Assembly (NCBI GenBank): GCA_036898135.1
Contig: CM072516.1
Location: 18,058,876 to 18,122,875, forward strand
DNA: 64,000 nucleotides
Direction of reading: 5' to 3'
Source: Oncomelania hupensis
Taxonomy: Eukaryota > Mollusca > Gastropoda > Littorinimorpha > Pomatiopsidae
Part shown: positions 11,993 to 23,593 of the stretch, piece by piece
Layout: the number at the start of each line of letters is the position of its first letter
Position numbering within the stretch: position 1 is the first letter of the stretch
Made by a program: the position numbers and the translations under genes
Notes under the pieces: generated by a model
What the model saw: only the letters and a program-made list of their open reading frames with translations
The model's database searches: none
What the model was told of the DNA's origin: nothing

Positions 11993-12259
11993 TACTGCAA
12001 GATAACCAGGAACTAAAATAATGATTTCAATAGATATGACGAAGTAATGATTCACTTGTTCACTTTTTCACCAACGATAAATAAATAAATAAACAATGTA
12101 TATATATTGACATATAAGACATTTCCATTCAAATAAATAAACAATGTATATTTGTTTATTTATTTATTTATATATCGTTGTTGAAAAACTGAACAAGTGA
12201 ATCATTACTTCGTCATATCTATTGAAATCATTATTTTAGTTCCTGGTTATCTTGCAGTA
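11993..12259. repeat. Long near-perfect inverted repeat in LAP intron 2
   Basis: The left arm, 11,993-12,094, and right arm, about 12,154-12,259, are inverted copies of each other over about 100 bp, with only a few mismatches and small length differences. Both carry the blocks GATAACCAGGAACTAAAATA and GACGAAGTAATGATTCACTT. A spacer of about 60 bp lies between. The spacer contains TAAGACATTTCCATTCA, which occurs again at 12,371-12,387 just outside the exon 2 donor. The pattern suggests a recent local inverted duplication rather than a transposon with terminal repeats. Confidence 0.92.
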
Positions 12260-12404
12260 ATACATGTATATATAATTTTGTCCTCTTCAGTGCACCGCTG
12301 TTTCAATAGCATGGAAATAACTACACAAGTGACCAATAACACCAGTACAAAAACATGTTTTAAATGCGTTTAAGACATTTCCATTCATTCATATTATTAC
12401 TTAC

Positions 12405-12522
12405 CATTTTTGCTAAAATCCAGCTCCTCCAGATGATCCAGACTAGCAATTGCAGGAGGAATGTTGGTGATTTCATTATCACTGATACTTAGCTTGCGAA
12501 GTCCGTGACAGTAAAACAATTC
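12405..12522 (-). CDS. LRRC7-like: LAP-family (densin/Erbin-like) protein, coding exon 2
   Basis: On the minus strand a strong acceptor (pyrimidine-rich tract ending TTCCTGTTGCAG) precedes 118 coding bases, then a GTAAGT donor. The exon enters in phase 0 and leaves in phase 1. It encodes ELFYCHGLRKLSISDNEI, then TNIPPAIASLDHLEELDFSKN, giving one complete leucine-rich repeat plus the start of the next. The family pattern at this place is QLFxCxxLRKLSIxDNxLxxLPxxIASLxxLxELDxSKNG, which fits LRRC7 and Erbin closely. Intron 1 (12,523-15,845) is about 3.3 kb and intron 2 (9,817-12,404) about 2.6 kb. The long inverted repeat lies only about 145 bp beyond the donor. Confidence 0.93.
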
Positions 12523-15500
12523 CTGCAACAGGAAATGAGGGGTTGGGTGGGGGAACACAAATTTAAAATATGTTTTATTACAATCTCATTGCCAAATGAG
12601 AAATAAATAAAAATTGTTAAAAATTATTATTATCCGACTTCAAGCATTCAAATTTAAAATATATCGATTCGAATTTTCAACAATGACGAAATGTTTTCAA
12701 TTGAAAATGTATTACGTCCATACTTTATTTAAACCATCAATAATAGAACAAATCATAAATACTACATACGTAAAGCATGCACTTAACTCTGCTGGTGAGC
12801 TGGGAGGGGGAGGAGAGAGTGTAGAGGGGTGAGATGGGAGAGGGAGGAGATCAAGCTAAAACTCTGAACCGTAAAACACTGGAGTAAAATGTCTGATAAA
12901 AGTTTAAAGGATTCATTCGTTTCAATCGCGCACTCTATGATTGATATCAAAGACTAGCACGATTTAATTTTGTGTACTCGACTGCGGTTAGGTGAAACTA
13001 AAGAAGAGCACAACCAAGGAGTAAACTTGATTTATTTAGTTGGCCAAAAATTACGTATGTAAGACGAAATATCTTTGTGAACGTTAGGCTTACTAAAGGA
13101 AGCTGAAGTTTTGTCGTGACAGTCGTCGTCGTTGTCGTCATCATCATCAACAGCAACAATATCATCATCATCACCACTACTATCAACATCGCCGTCGTCA
13201 ACATCATTGTAATCAAAGCTCCAGCCTTTTAGTCCAAATTCCTTTTTCTCCAACCTCGCTGGTCAATATAATTAAAATACAAGGGTGTTTGTTTTCTAGG
13301 GTGTTGTTAGTATATAGTAAGGTTATGCTTTGACTTTTATACTCTGAAATTTCGGTGTGTGGCACGAAAGCGGAGCAGTTAAATGACAGGCTGCATATAA
13401 TTACAACTGCCGATGTTTGACAATCCGAAACAATGTGACAGACATTTTTACCATGCCAAGTTTTTCTTATGAAAGCATCATGCACGTACTCGAAGCGAAG
13501 CACACCTTTCCAATAGTGTCCAAGGACAGGTTATTTTCATATTCCACCATCCATGATATTGGGCTTGCCAGTACTCTTGGACATGCTTTGTATACGCTCC
13601 TCACCTCACCTCACATTCAAACGGCGTTTTAGTGCCGCTGGAAACCCTGTTTGTCAAACATGGGCCTCTGTGGTAACATTATACCTAGCTACAAAGGTAA
13701 AATAATGGTCTTCAAACACCGTTTTTTATGCTGTATGTAAATCTTGTCTGTGAAAGGCCGGCCCTCCGAAGGCAAAATCATATCACGCCACCAAGATCGG
13801 CAACATAACATCAATGAAGGCCAAAAGGCATGACGATAAGTTAGATCGTCGTTCTTTAATAATACACCATTTTAGTTTCTAAACAAAGCCTTGCACAAGA
13901 GTACCGACACTGCAACCCGAGATTTAAGAACTACTTTATGCAATGAATTCTCTTTCAAAAGTACCGACACTGCAACCCGAGATTTAAGAACTATTCTATG
14001 CAATGAATCCTCTTTCAAAAAGTTACGTTCCTTCCCATCTGGGCTGCAAAAGACCCGACGACTATCAAATATTGAGTCTACAGGGAGCATGTAGAGTTAA
14101 CGTCTTCTAGTTCTATTGTCAATGCACTTAAACACCAGCCAGCGCTTCTAATGACACAGTCGTTAACTGTCCAATTCATTGGCAGTGGTGTGGTTCTACC
14201 TAAAGGCACCAAGAACAGCCTGACTGTAAAACCGCTTTTTAAAATATCATTCTGTAGATACACAAGTAGCTCGTTCCGAATTTCATATTTGTTAACAAGA
14301 AAAGAAATTGCAATAATAGACTATACAAAAACAAATCCATAAATAAAACACATTAATTTATTTATTTATAAAGCATGTATACAACTTGTTTCCGCTAAAA
14401 CATACATTCCTTTCTATGATCATTCTGAGATACCGAGTTTGATAATTAAATATGATATATATACATTTTACTCATTTCACCGAGAGATGGTCATGCTTGA
14501 TAATCTCTGGCGATTGGCTATAAGTACCAGGTACTTTTCCAGTCCCTTTTGCAAAGATTGATTCACAGGGTGAAGAAGGAAGTCGCTCCTTCTAGGTATT
14601 TATCAACTACAGTAATTCATGTATGTTGAAATGCATAGTTCACAACCCTGTTTTTAGCGAATCGAATTAATGCACAATTGATTTTAGGTCCTTTGTCTGC
14701 GTGGCAGCTTCGCTCAAAGAGTGTACGTAAACATCATTTGTATTCAGTTTTTACTCCTCTTTTTTCTTTTTTTTTTTAAGCGTCTGTGGATTATCTCCGA
14801 TCTCTATCGACTATGAACGTCAGCATTTTCTTTGGCCATTGTGGCAATTTACGACTGCTAATGGGTAGCCTGGGATTTCTGAGAACCCTTATTTATTATT
14901 CCATATTAGCATCAAAGTTGGTTACGGGTGCTTTGGCGTACTCTTACCTACAAAGCCCAGCATTTTACGACAGCGCTGAGTCTATTTATCAAGCCATTTT
15001 AGCAGTCGTTGTGCTAGTTACCTATAAGAATATCACTCTTATGTGTGTTAATTGTTGTAAGCTTGAATTTTACCTACACTATTGCGGGTAAAATGCTACT
15101 ATATATCTGTCTGTGGTGAAAGTTTAAAGATGCGTTAAGTACATTGCATTAAGATCTATGGTGTGTCATTCGTGTTTGTAGAAACATTTACACTATATAA
15201 TTATATTATTATACAGATTTAAAGCAAGCTTAGTTTACATGATGATGGCATCAAAATATATACTATTTCACGTGCGTTTGTTCCTGAATTTAAAGACTGG
15301 ATACATCGTATAATTATATTCTTGTTAAAATGTAAAGATATATTACTTAGCTGTTATACATGTTATCAAGATATAGGTATTATATATCTACACATATCTG
15401 TTTACATTTTAAAGACTTTATACAAAGCCTCTTATCATTGACCATTTTGATTACTCCCAGTCCCTGGACCCTAGTCGTGGCTTAGTTAAGTGTACAAACG

Positions 15501-15845
15501 AATGTCAGTGAAACAAGTTTTAAACAGAACTGCGGCCTTAATAGTAAATAAAATGTTAAGTAAGAAAGAAAATACATTTGAGGTTATTTTAACTTTACTG
15601 TACTCCATAAACCGTCTTTTACCGTCGAAATCTACAACTGTTTGAATTATTTAGGACGAAAAGAAAGGAATTGAGCTGTAAGTCAGATTTTTCATTTAAA
15701 TGTACAGTGCACAGGCACAGGCGACAGGCACCTCGAAGTTTAACTTTTATGGACCTAAAAGATGGACAACCACCACCAACCAACACCAACAACAACAACA
15801 ACGACCACAACCTCCACCCAAAACAAATGGTTTCCGCGTACATAC
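12523..15845. other. LAP gene intron 1
   Basis: This separates coding exons 1 and 2. It holds a 60-bp tandem duplication (13,901-14,020), an Asp-coding CAT/CGT-rich patch at 13,120-13,205 and AT-rich filler. No nested gene is recognised. A 101-codon plus frame at 14,786-15,091 has hydrophobic stretches but no recognisable family. Confidence 0.7.
13901..14020. repeat. 60-bp tandem duplication
   Basis: Two adjacent 60-bp units both begin GTACCGACACTGCAACCCGA and differ at only a few positions. Because 60 is a multiple of three, the open frames across it are repeated as well; these look accidental. Confidence 0.95.
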
Positions 15846-16025
15846 TCGAGGGAGGTCGCGAATCTGGTTGGAGTCAGTGTACAGTTCTTCCAGGGTACGT
15901 TCGAAATTGAAGACGTCGCCGGGTACGTCAGTGAGACTGCTATGACGATAATCCAGCACCTTCACCTCCTCCTCAATCTTCGGCTTCAAGCAAGGGCATT
16001 TTCGTAACAGTAGTAAGCCCGCCAT
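15846..16025 (-). CDS. LRRC7-like: LAP-family (densin/Erbin-like) protein, first coding exon
   Basis: This exon encodes the N-terminus of a LAP (LRR and PDZ) scaffold. The chosen ATG (16,025-16,023) has AAC before and G after it, a good initiation context. An in-frame ATG 15 bases upstream at 16,040 has a poorer context and would add five residues. The peptide has a basic, cysteine-containing start ([11 protein letters not shown]), an acidic EEEVK, then [13 protein letters not shown] and [20 protein letters not shown] ending in PR. LRRC7 and Erbin have the same order: PCRC, an acidic patch, LDYSHCSL, F-FE-TLEELYLDANQI and LPK. The donor GTATGT follows in phase 0. One oddity is Thr in ELYTDSNQI where the repeat consensus has Leu. 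These proteins act at the inner plasma membrane or junctions. The short Cys-rich start is a palmitoylation site in Erbin; the same role here is inferred. Confidence 0.92.
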
Positions 16026-16502
16026 GTTAAATAAACACAACTATAACGAGAAATCTGAAAAGCAAAACAAAGGCATAATATAGCTAAGAAGTATTACGGA
16101 CTCGACATGGTTTAATTTCACGCAACAATAGCAAGAAACCTGAAAAGCAAACTAAAGAAAAATGCACATATATATATTATATCAATAATACAGAGAGGTA
16201 GAATTGGAGGGAAAATAACAGGCCGTGTCATTCTGATTTGTGTACACCGAAAATTGTGAAAGAGTGCATAGCCATAGAGACATGCAGGAGATAACCATAC
16301 TCCTCTCGGAGTTGTACTATGCTGAAATATGTATAAATAATAATAAAATACAATGCAATATAATACAAAAATATAACATAACATAACATGACACAACAAC
16401 GAAATATATAATAATAAGCGTAACACAATACAACATAAAACAATAAATATATTTCCTGAATGTTCTACGATTACAAAATGAATTGTGTTCTTATTATGTT
16501 CA

Positions 16503-16540
<38 letters not shown>

Positions 16541-16720
16541 ATCTAATCTAATCTAATCTAATCTAATCTAATCTAATCTAATCTAATCTAATCTAATCTA
16601 ATCTAATCTAATCTAATCTAATCTAATCTAATCTAATCTAATCTAATCTAATCTAATCTAATCTAATCTAATCTAATCTAATCTAATCTAATCTAATCTA
16701 ATCTAATCTAATCTAATCTA

Positions 16721-16781
<61 letters not shown>
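16503..16781. repeat. Large TCTA / CTAAT compound microsatellite
   Basis: (ATCT)n at both ends surrounds a very homogeneous central (CTAAT)n block of about 180 bp (about 36 units). It lies about 500 bp upstream of the LAP start codon. Confidence 0.97.
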
Positions 16782-16782
<1 letters not shown>

Positions 16783-17402
16783 ATTCATTATTACTAGTAT
16801 TTTATATTATATATTAGGCTATACGATTTGTATTTTATATTATAAATATTATAGATTACGACTAGTATTTTATTTATATATATAATACTAGTGGTAATCT
16901 TTCAGTTCTTCTCTAATGCCTAATAATTAGTTACTATTCGTACCAAATAAAATAATTACTAAATCTTAATATATACTTTTACTGCATTTAATACAACTAG
17001 TCAAATACCAATTTCTCCGTCTTTTTATTTAACCCATCTAAAAAAAAAGTCATAATCGTTTACTCCTTTTAACGATAATTATTAGTTACACCCTTTTACA
17101 AAATAAAATAATTACTGCTTGTCACTCTAGAATACTACCGCCCTTACTTAAGAAAACCACCGACGCTAACTCCACCCTTTAGACTCTTGACTTCCCCAAA
17201 TATATATTTTTTTTAATTGGGGCTCCTTTGTAATTTTTGTTAAAATATATTTTCTTTCAAATATCTCTGCCAATTACAAGTTCTTTAGACAGCTGTGCGA
17301 ATTCATAAACTTTGTTACTATAACCTGAACCATACCAAACATTAAGCTTACAAACACAGTGGAGAAGAGGACAAGCAGATTTTTTAAAATAGTTTTAACA
17401 AC

Positions 17403-17605
17403 TTTATTATCACCAAGGTGAAATTCGGGCACTTTCATTTTTCGAAAGCCCCAAGTGAAGCGCTTTACCCAAGGTACAATCTGGGTGTGTTGTCAACGGC
17501 ACTCACCCGACTAGGACATGAGCGTCAGGATCTGTAAAGTCCGTTATTATGGAATGCAAGCGACACAGCATAGACCTCGGTTTATACTTTCATCCGAAGG
17601 AGTGG
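17403..17605 (-). mobile_element. SINE family 2, 5'-truncated (copy 2b)
   Basis: Read on the minus strand, it matches the body of the element at 26,756-27,125. Shared blocks are GTATAAACCGAGGTCTA, ATAACGGACTTTACAGATCC, TGACGCTCATGTCCTA and GGGTGAGTGCCG. The tRNA-like head is missing. Confidence 0.8.
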
Positions 17606-17638
17606 ACGCGCGTTTAGTGTAAATTCGTTCTAACAAAT

Positions 17639-17799
17639 AGACATGGTTCATGCAGCGTAGCTGGGCCTTTAAGAACTACTCCCTCTTCAATATATATATA
17701 TATATATTTTATATTTATTTTATTTATTATCTTATATCTATATATATTGAGGAGGGGATAGACCTTAAAAGACCCAGGTAGGCTGCATGAATCATGTCT
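17639..17799. repeat. Hairpin-forming inverted repeat around an AT-rich loop
   Basis: The left arm at 17,639-17,700 and right arm at 17,738-17,799 are inverted copies at roughly 80 percent. The shared order is AGACATG-TTCATGCAGC, GGG(C/T)CTTT, CCC-CTTCAATATATATA. The loop is AT-only. It could be a small foldback element; no target duplication is obvious. Confidence 0.75.
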
Positions 17800-20700
17800 T
17801 TTCGTGTGTATATATACAAGTCTCAACTACGCTTATTTGGTGGAAACGGTTCTATGTTTACGTGCATGTCTTTCCTCCATCTTGTTTTCCTCCCTTCAAT
17901 TATAAGTATCACCCTTTTCGCTTCCCTGAGTATATAGCATGTAATAATTTTTATTTCATCTGCCCAAGTTATAGAGCATGTATTGTCACTTGCGAGTAGG
18001 ACCGAGCTTTAGTGAAAAGCGCTTTTAACTGTCATGCTCGCATTTTCACTGTGCTTATTGCCACTTTCGTATCAGCACCACAGGCCCGTTTGAAACTATT
18101 ATAATGCTCCCCCATTTCCTGCTTATGGCAACTTCTTTATCAGGTGGGCAAAAATAGCGTTAAAATTTAAATGAAATTTTATAAGACTACTATTTTCTGT
18201 TTAAGCGCCCCTCTCTTTTTATCAGCAGGATAACAAATTTGTATTGTTGGTGAAACAAAAAGGGGAGGGAAGGGAGAGGTGAGGAAGGGGGTGTTGTGGA
18301 GGGGGGGACTGAATAAGATTTTGGTTGTGTGTATACTTAGGCATACTACAGCAAGGAACTGTCCAAGATTGAACACACAAGTGTTCGTAAAGGCAGCAAG
18401 TTGGTGCCTTGGACGAATCGAGTTCGAGTCTGATTTTGGCCAGCCACCCGACAAAGCTCTCAATGCAAAGATTTTGGAGAACCAATTCATTCCAATCAAA
18501 AATATATGATCAGGTTTACAATTAAAGCTTTTTGTTAAAACATATAAACCTTCTTGACTTACAAGGTTACATTTGGAGTGTTTACTGGAACTATATTATA
18601 TGTGTGTTAGAGAGAGAGAGGGAGAGTTAGAGAGAGACAGACAAGAACAGCTAGACAGACAGGGAGACAGAGACAGTAAGATGGCAACCATAATTACAGG
18701 AGTCTGTATGCTTACCAGTTTAAAAGCGTCTTACCTGACATGAGAAAAAAAAAGGTAATCAAGCGAGCGACGTGGAAGGAAGAAAATCTCAGCCGTTTTC
18801 CCACTCCATCACAGGTACTTCTGTCTTACCTGGCGCCGTCTGAAAGCAAATATAATATTCAGTCCATTAAGCCTGGCTTGATATCGAGAGCTATGTTAAA
18901 GCTGTTTTACCTCACATGAATGAAAACTTACAAATGCAGTACCGGAAGGTCAAGGGAAACCGAGTGACTATTTACGAATCTCATTAAATTTTACTTAAAA
19001 TCGGGAGAATCAATCGCCGCTTGTATCCTATCAAAACGCTGAATGAACGAACATTTATGTATGTAGTTTCTGGAGGTCATGTGAAAACGGGTGAATAACA
19101 AGCGACTACCTACACATTAAAAGTAAATTTGACTTGAAATCGATAGGTAATCAATCGCTCCTTGTACAATTTAAAAAATAACAATAAGAATGAACGAAAA
19201 CGTATCTATGCAATGGCAAGGAGTAAATTATGTACATAAATTATAAATAAATTGATACAAAAGAGGTCAATGTTGCGGAAGGAAAAGCAAGGATGTGGTG
19301 CAGTCGGAACAGAGAGAATGCGACGGTTGTGATATCAATGACAACTATAAGGTGTACACTGTGACTGGTGTAGGGTTGCTGATCGTGGAAAAAGGAAAAA
19401 ACAAACAAACAAACAGAGCCTCTCCCTCTAAAAATGAATAAAGAATCACGTTGGTCTCTTACAGGTACGCTCCAATACACGAGATTATTAAAACGTATGG
19501 AATTATTGGGCTTCCTTTTTTTTCCGCCAGCTTCAGTAAACGACTTCACTCTCTCGAAATTCACATTCGCCGAACTCGCAGCAGTACTTCACACAAAAGG
19601 TTTTGTATGTGGGGACTGGAGGCCACAATAGATGCGTGGCGCTACAATCTCCAGCAATCTCCATAAACCACACTTTTACTGCCCTTTTAGTCTTCTCTTT
19701 CCCTCCACTCCTGGACAGATCTATTTGCTTTTACAGTGCTGAGATGGTAAAAGAGACAACGCAGGCAATTTTAATTGTGCTTTTTTACTTTATTATTGAT
19801 GATGTTGATGAATTTTATCTCGAGTATTCTGCTGTTGTCGTCGCCGTCATCGTCATCATCATCGTCGTCATCATAATCATCATCATCGTCGTCATCGTCA
19901 TCATCATTTGCAGAACGCGCAGCTTCAGTTCACAGACATGCTCAATGCAAAAACTTAGCCCTTTTTGTGTGTGTCTTATTACTGCAACTAAAAGTAAGAT
20001 TAAGAAACTAACCACCTGCAATCAAATGATCTTGGGAACCACTAAGCGCTTTGGTTTCAAATCAAAACCCTTTTTTTCTGCAAGCATCGATTATGTGGAG
20101 GTTGGCAAGCACTGACTTCGGCGTCTATTTTCCATTAATGGCTGCAAATACGGGTGTGACGTTTAGAGGCGGAAGGGGCAGAGGGAGGGGGGGGTGGAGA
20201 GGGGAGGGATGGATGGAGGGGCGTGAAGGATAGGGTAGGGTTATAGGCGGAGAAGGTGTGTGAGTATTGACAAGAAATCTACCAGCAAGTTTCACAGGAA
20301 GATAGAACCTTTGAGGGAAAGGCTCAGGGAACACTTCTTCCGTCCGGTCGATTTTTCGTTATCTCGCAACCTGTTTAATTTAAAAACTGACAGTAAGACT
20401 CACTTCGACTGCCACAACAGGTACAAAACTACCAGCACTTAGAACACCTGGGCAGTGCGCTGATAAGGTAAAGTAGTAGTAACTAACACGCCATGGATAA
20501 TCATGGATGGAAGAATTATGAGAGAAATCAGAGTTCAGATTAACTAGTATTACTTTATTTAACATAACATATATAACAACGTATAAAAAAAATATATTTT
20601 TGAAGGGAAAAAAAGACAGAGACAAAGATAGTGACAAAGACAGAGAGACAGAAAGACAGAGACAGGCTGAGGCTGAGAGAGACAGAGACAGTGAGAGACA

Positions 20701-20939
20701 GATAGACAAAGAGACACAGAGAGAGACAGAGTTACTCGTACTGTCCACACAAGTAAATAAATAAATACCCACTGCGCAGTTATAGTTATAAATAGGCCGT
20801 ATGGCAATCAAGTAGCCAAAAACACCGAGAATTAACGAGGCATATAATATGAAACTTCCTGCCACAAGTGAGAGTTAATGATCTGGGACAGGGAACAGGG
20901 AACACAGACACGTGAAATTAATGCATGATTGGAAAAGGG
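17800..20939. other. No recognisable gene
   Basis: Low-complexity patches only: GA-rich at 18,609-18,677, GTC/ATC-rich at 19,837-19,910, a G-rich run at 20,170-20,245 and GACA repeats at 20,615-20,735. Open frames over these are composition artefacts. Confidence 0.5.
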
Positions 20940-21057
20940 GGAAAAAACCCACAAACAAACCACACACAAAAAAACTATGAAACACAAACAAACCACACAC
21001 CAAAAAAACATGAAACACAAACAAACCGCACAATAAAAAACATGAAACACAGACATT
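20940..21057. repeat. Minisatellite, about 36-bp unit
   Basis: About three units of AAACCACACAC(C)AAAAAA followed by ATGAAACACAAAC. The last unit has diverged. Confidence 0.8.
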
Positions 21058-21136
21058 GCATTTGAAATGGTTAATCCGATATTTGAGTTGATTTCTATTG
21101 TTATGACTTTTTGTGACCATAACTATGGTAATGATG

Positions 21137-21674
21137 CAGTGATGTCGTTTTAGTCGGCAAATCGGCCATGCACCGATAAAATTCCAAAATGTCCGAAAGA
21201 GTCACCCGCTGTCCTAAGGTTTTACACCTCAATCGGCCACCCTTTTCCGTTTTTTGTTTGCTTGTGTCGATGTCATGTCTGTTTCGTTGTTATTGCTTCT
21301 GGCCATATTGTCCGCTGGACCTAAATCAATAATTATGTAATGCAATGTTCTGGCCATATTAATTTCCTATCGGATAAATAAAGGTGTTATGAGTTATTGT
21401 CGAACATCGCATATCGTAAGCGCCAAGAAGACGACACATGCATCAGCAGAGAGAGTTAGAGTAACTCCCCTTATTGCGAACGGCATGCTTCCGGCAATAA
21501 AACTTTTCTTTTTTTCGAAATGCCGCCGAAAAAGAAACCAAAAATTAACAGTGACCTCTCGTTTGGTGTTGGAAAGAAGTCAAAATGATGGCCAAAAGAT
21601 TTTTAAAATGTCCTAAAGGTTTGTGACTGAATCGGCCAAATGGCCTATGCTGAAAATTTCTAGCAACATCACTG
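21137..21674. mobile_element. CAGTG-end DNA transposon, 538 bp, 6-bp duplication (copy A)
   Basis: The ends are inverted: CAGTGATGTCG on the left, and the right end on the complement reads CAGTGATGTTGCTAG. The 6-bp sequence ATGATG flanks both sides (21,131-21,136 and 21,675-21,680). CAG-starting ends are typical of hAT-type elements, although hAT duplications are usually 8 bp; 6-bp variants are reported. The interior has a promoter-like left part and a short ORF start (MPPKKKPK) about 380 bp in, suggesting an internally deleted derivative that kept the start of its transposase gene. Confidence 0.8.
21520..21588 (+). pseudogene. Transposase N-terminus remnant in copy A
   Basis: A 22-codon frame starts MPPKKKPKINSDLSFGVGKK and stops at once. 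The basic MPPKKK start is shared with the frame in copy B at 43,166, at a similar place relative to the ends. Basic starts like this are common in hAT/ZMYM-like transposases. No catalytic part is left. Confidence 0.4.
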
Positions 21675-21718
21675 ATGATGCTCAAGCTATACGACACTAT
21701 CTTATAGTGCAAGCTAAT

Positions 21719-21850
21719 TCAAAAAGGGTATAATTTCAAATTATGAATACAGAGCGCAAAGTCTGAGTCAAAGGGCATAATTTCAAATTATGCATACAGA
21801 GCAAAGTCTGAGTCAAAGGGTATAATTTCAAATTATGCTTACAATCCGAG
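21719..21850. repeat. Minisatellite, about 45-bp unit, three copies
   Basis: Units read GGGTATAATTTCAAATTATG, then an ATACAGAGC-AAAGTCTGAGTCAAA segment. Each unit contains the small palindrome AATTTCAAATT. Confidence 0.9.
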
Positions 21851-22069
21851 ATCCAGCTAGTCGGGCTAATCGATTAATCAATCCATCTTGCGACAAGGTG
21901 ACTTCATTAAGGTCTTCGGGTTAGCCAGATAACATATGAGGAAAGAGATTGCCTTGTCTTAATTACAACATGTGGTATTAATATAGCATTAAATCTTACT
22001 TTTGTTCTGTCTTCATTAGTTCATTACAACGCTTCATAAGACCATTGCAAAGCACCCAAGCTCGACTCA

Positions 22070-22240
22070 GCAAACAAATGCAGGCACACCACAAAGTAAA
22101 GTAATCAAATACAGGCGCACCATAAAGTAATCAAATACAGGCACACCATAACGTGACGTAATCGAATACAGGAACGCCATAATACAGGCGCACCCCAAAG
22201 TAAAAGTAATCAAATACAGGCACACCATAAAGTAAAGTTA
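22070..22240. repeat. Minisatellite, about 26-34-bp unit
   Basis: Five to six degenerate units of CAGGCACACCATAAAGTAA followed by TCAAATA, with variable spacing. Confidence 0.88.
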
Positions 22241-22478
22241 TTGTTCTTATTCAGCGCACGTAACAACTCAAAGACTTGCTCAAGGCACTGACCGAAATAG
22301 GTATCGAATAGAGGTCGCTCAAGATGCCAGCGTGTTTGTCACCATGCGCACTATACAACGCCATGGGAACACGCCAACAATGGAACTAAAAACGGAAAAT
22401 GACTGAACGACTATTGACGAAGACGTTAGTAATCGATGATTGACTATTATTATTAACAAATTTACAAACGTCTTGTGT

Positions 22479-22517
22479 TTGTGTGTGTGTGTGTGCGTGT
22501 GTGTGTGTGTGCGTGTG
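22479..22517. repeat. (TG)n microsatellite
   Basis: TG dinucleotides interrupted twice by CG. Confidence 0.95.
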
Positions 22518-22609
22518 ACTAGGTAGAGACGTCTTTATTCTGACATACACTTGAACCTCTACGAACTTTCTTTTGACGGACCCCGTTATTTTGACGTCAA
22601 AACGTTGTT

Positions 22610-22667
22610 CCGTTAGGGTTAGGGCTGTCTTAGGGTTAGGGTTAGAACTTAGAGTTAGGGTTAGCTT
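22610..22667. repeat. Interstitial telomere-like TTAGGG tract 1
   Basis: Interrupted TTAGGG units (TTAGGGTTAGGGCTGTCTTA, then more GGGTTAG). TTAGGG is the ancestral animal telomere motif. Here it is internal and short. Confidence 0.85.
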
Positions 22668-23369
22668 CAACAAATAGACAAATTTGTTAAAATGTCAAAA
22701 TAATGTATGTACAGTTTCATGAAAGTCATCACAACGGCGTTTCTACACGGTTGTGTGTGTGCGCTTGTGTTTGTGCTTTCATGTTTACTTTCTCTCGTTT
22801 TTAATATAAATCTATCTAGATCAAAGGTAGGAGTGCCTCATTTGTCAGGTGATGACTGTTTTAAGCAAAGAAATGATTAGCAAAAGTCAACACACACGGC
22901 GCTGTCTACGCTCCACTTTACTCTGTTGTAGGCATACAACAAAACGGGTGTAAAAAGTTCGCCCTCACTATAAAATCACGATGAATGTCTGAGTAAGGAG
23001 GTCCCGGACAGGGAGGATGGGACGTGCCTTGGCTACGTCTACCAGGGTAAAACATACCCTGAAACGCAGCATTCTGTCTGTTCGGGTAGGTTTGTCTCCT
23101 ACCCGGGAAAGAAAGCTATATGGAGATAATGGTATGTGAAGTGAAAATCAGCTAGGCCTATGTTTAAATTATAATTATGACTGAATGTGAATGTTACACT
23201 GACTTGGGTGGAGATTCCCTCACCCCACCTCCCCCTGATAGGCAAAATTCATCAGCCAACTGATGCCTGAAGGTCTGACAGTGTGACCAGTAATATATGT
23301 ACTTTTGAATGCACATCCATCTAGAGGGCCAAAGGCTGGTGGTAGCCTACGATGCCCTCTCTACTCTAC

Positions 23370-23370
<1 letters not shown>
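22668..23370. other. No recognisable gene
   Basis: Unique-looking sequence between the first telomere-like tract and the CT microsatellite. Confidence 0.5.

Positions 23371-23463
<93 letters not shown>
23371..23463. repeat. (CT)n microsatellite
   Basis: About 46 units with one CCCTCCCT interruption near 23,416. Confidence 0.97.
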
Positions 23464-23467
<4 letters not shown>

Positions 23468-23593
23468 CTATATTTTTCTTTAAAAAATCAAAATCCCGGT
23501 GTGACATCGTCAAAGGGCCTAGTATTTTATTTGGACTGGGAGCGACTGGGAGCATTCTGATTGGTCGACGCATTACAAAATTTTTTCTTTGCT

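Noticed and set aside
19603..20115. 170-codon plus frame with a hydrophobic Ile/Val stretch
   Set aside because: The stretch comes from a GTC/ATC triplet repeat, and the flanks show no family signature.
20380..20865. 161-codon minus frame rich in Ser-Leu
   Set aside because: Its middle is a GACAGA repeat; the rest has no domain and no conserved motif.
21719..22240. CRISPR-like array
   Set aside because: Units are contiguous minisatellites with variable length and no unique spacers, in an animal genome.
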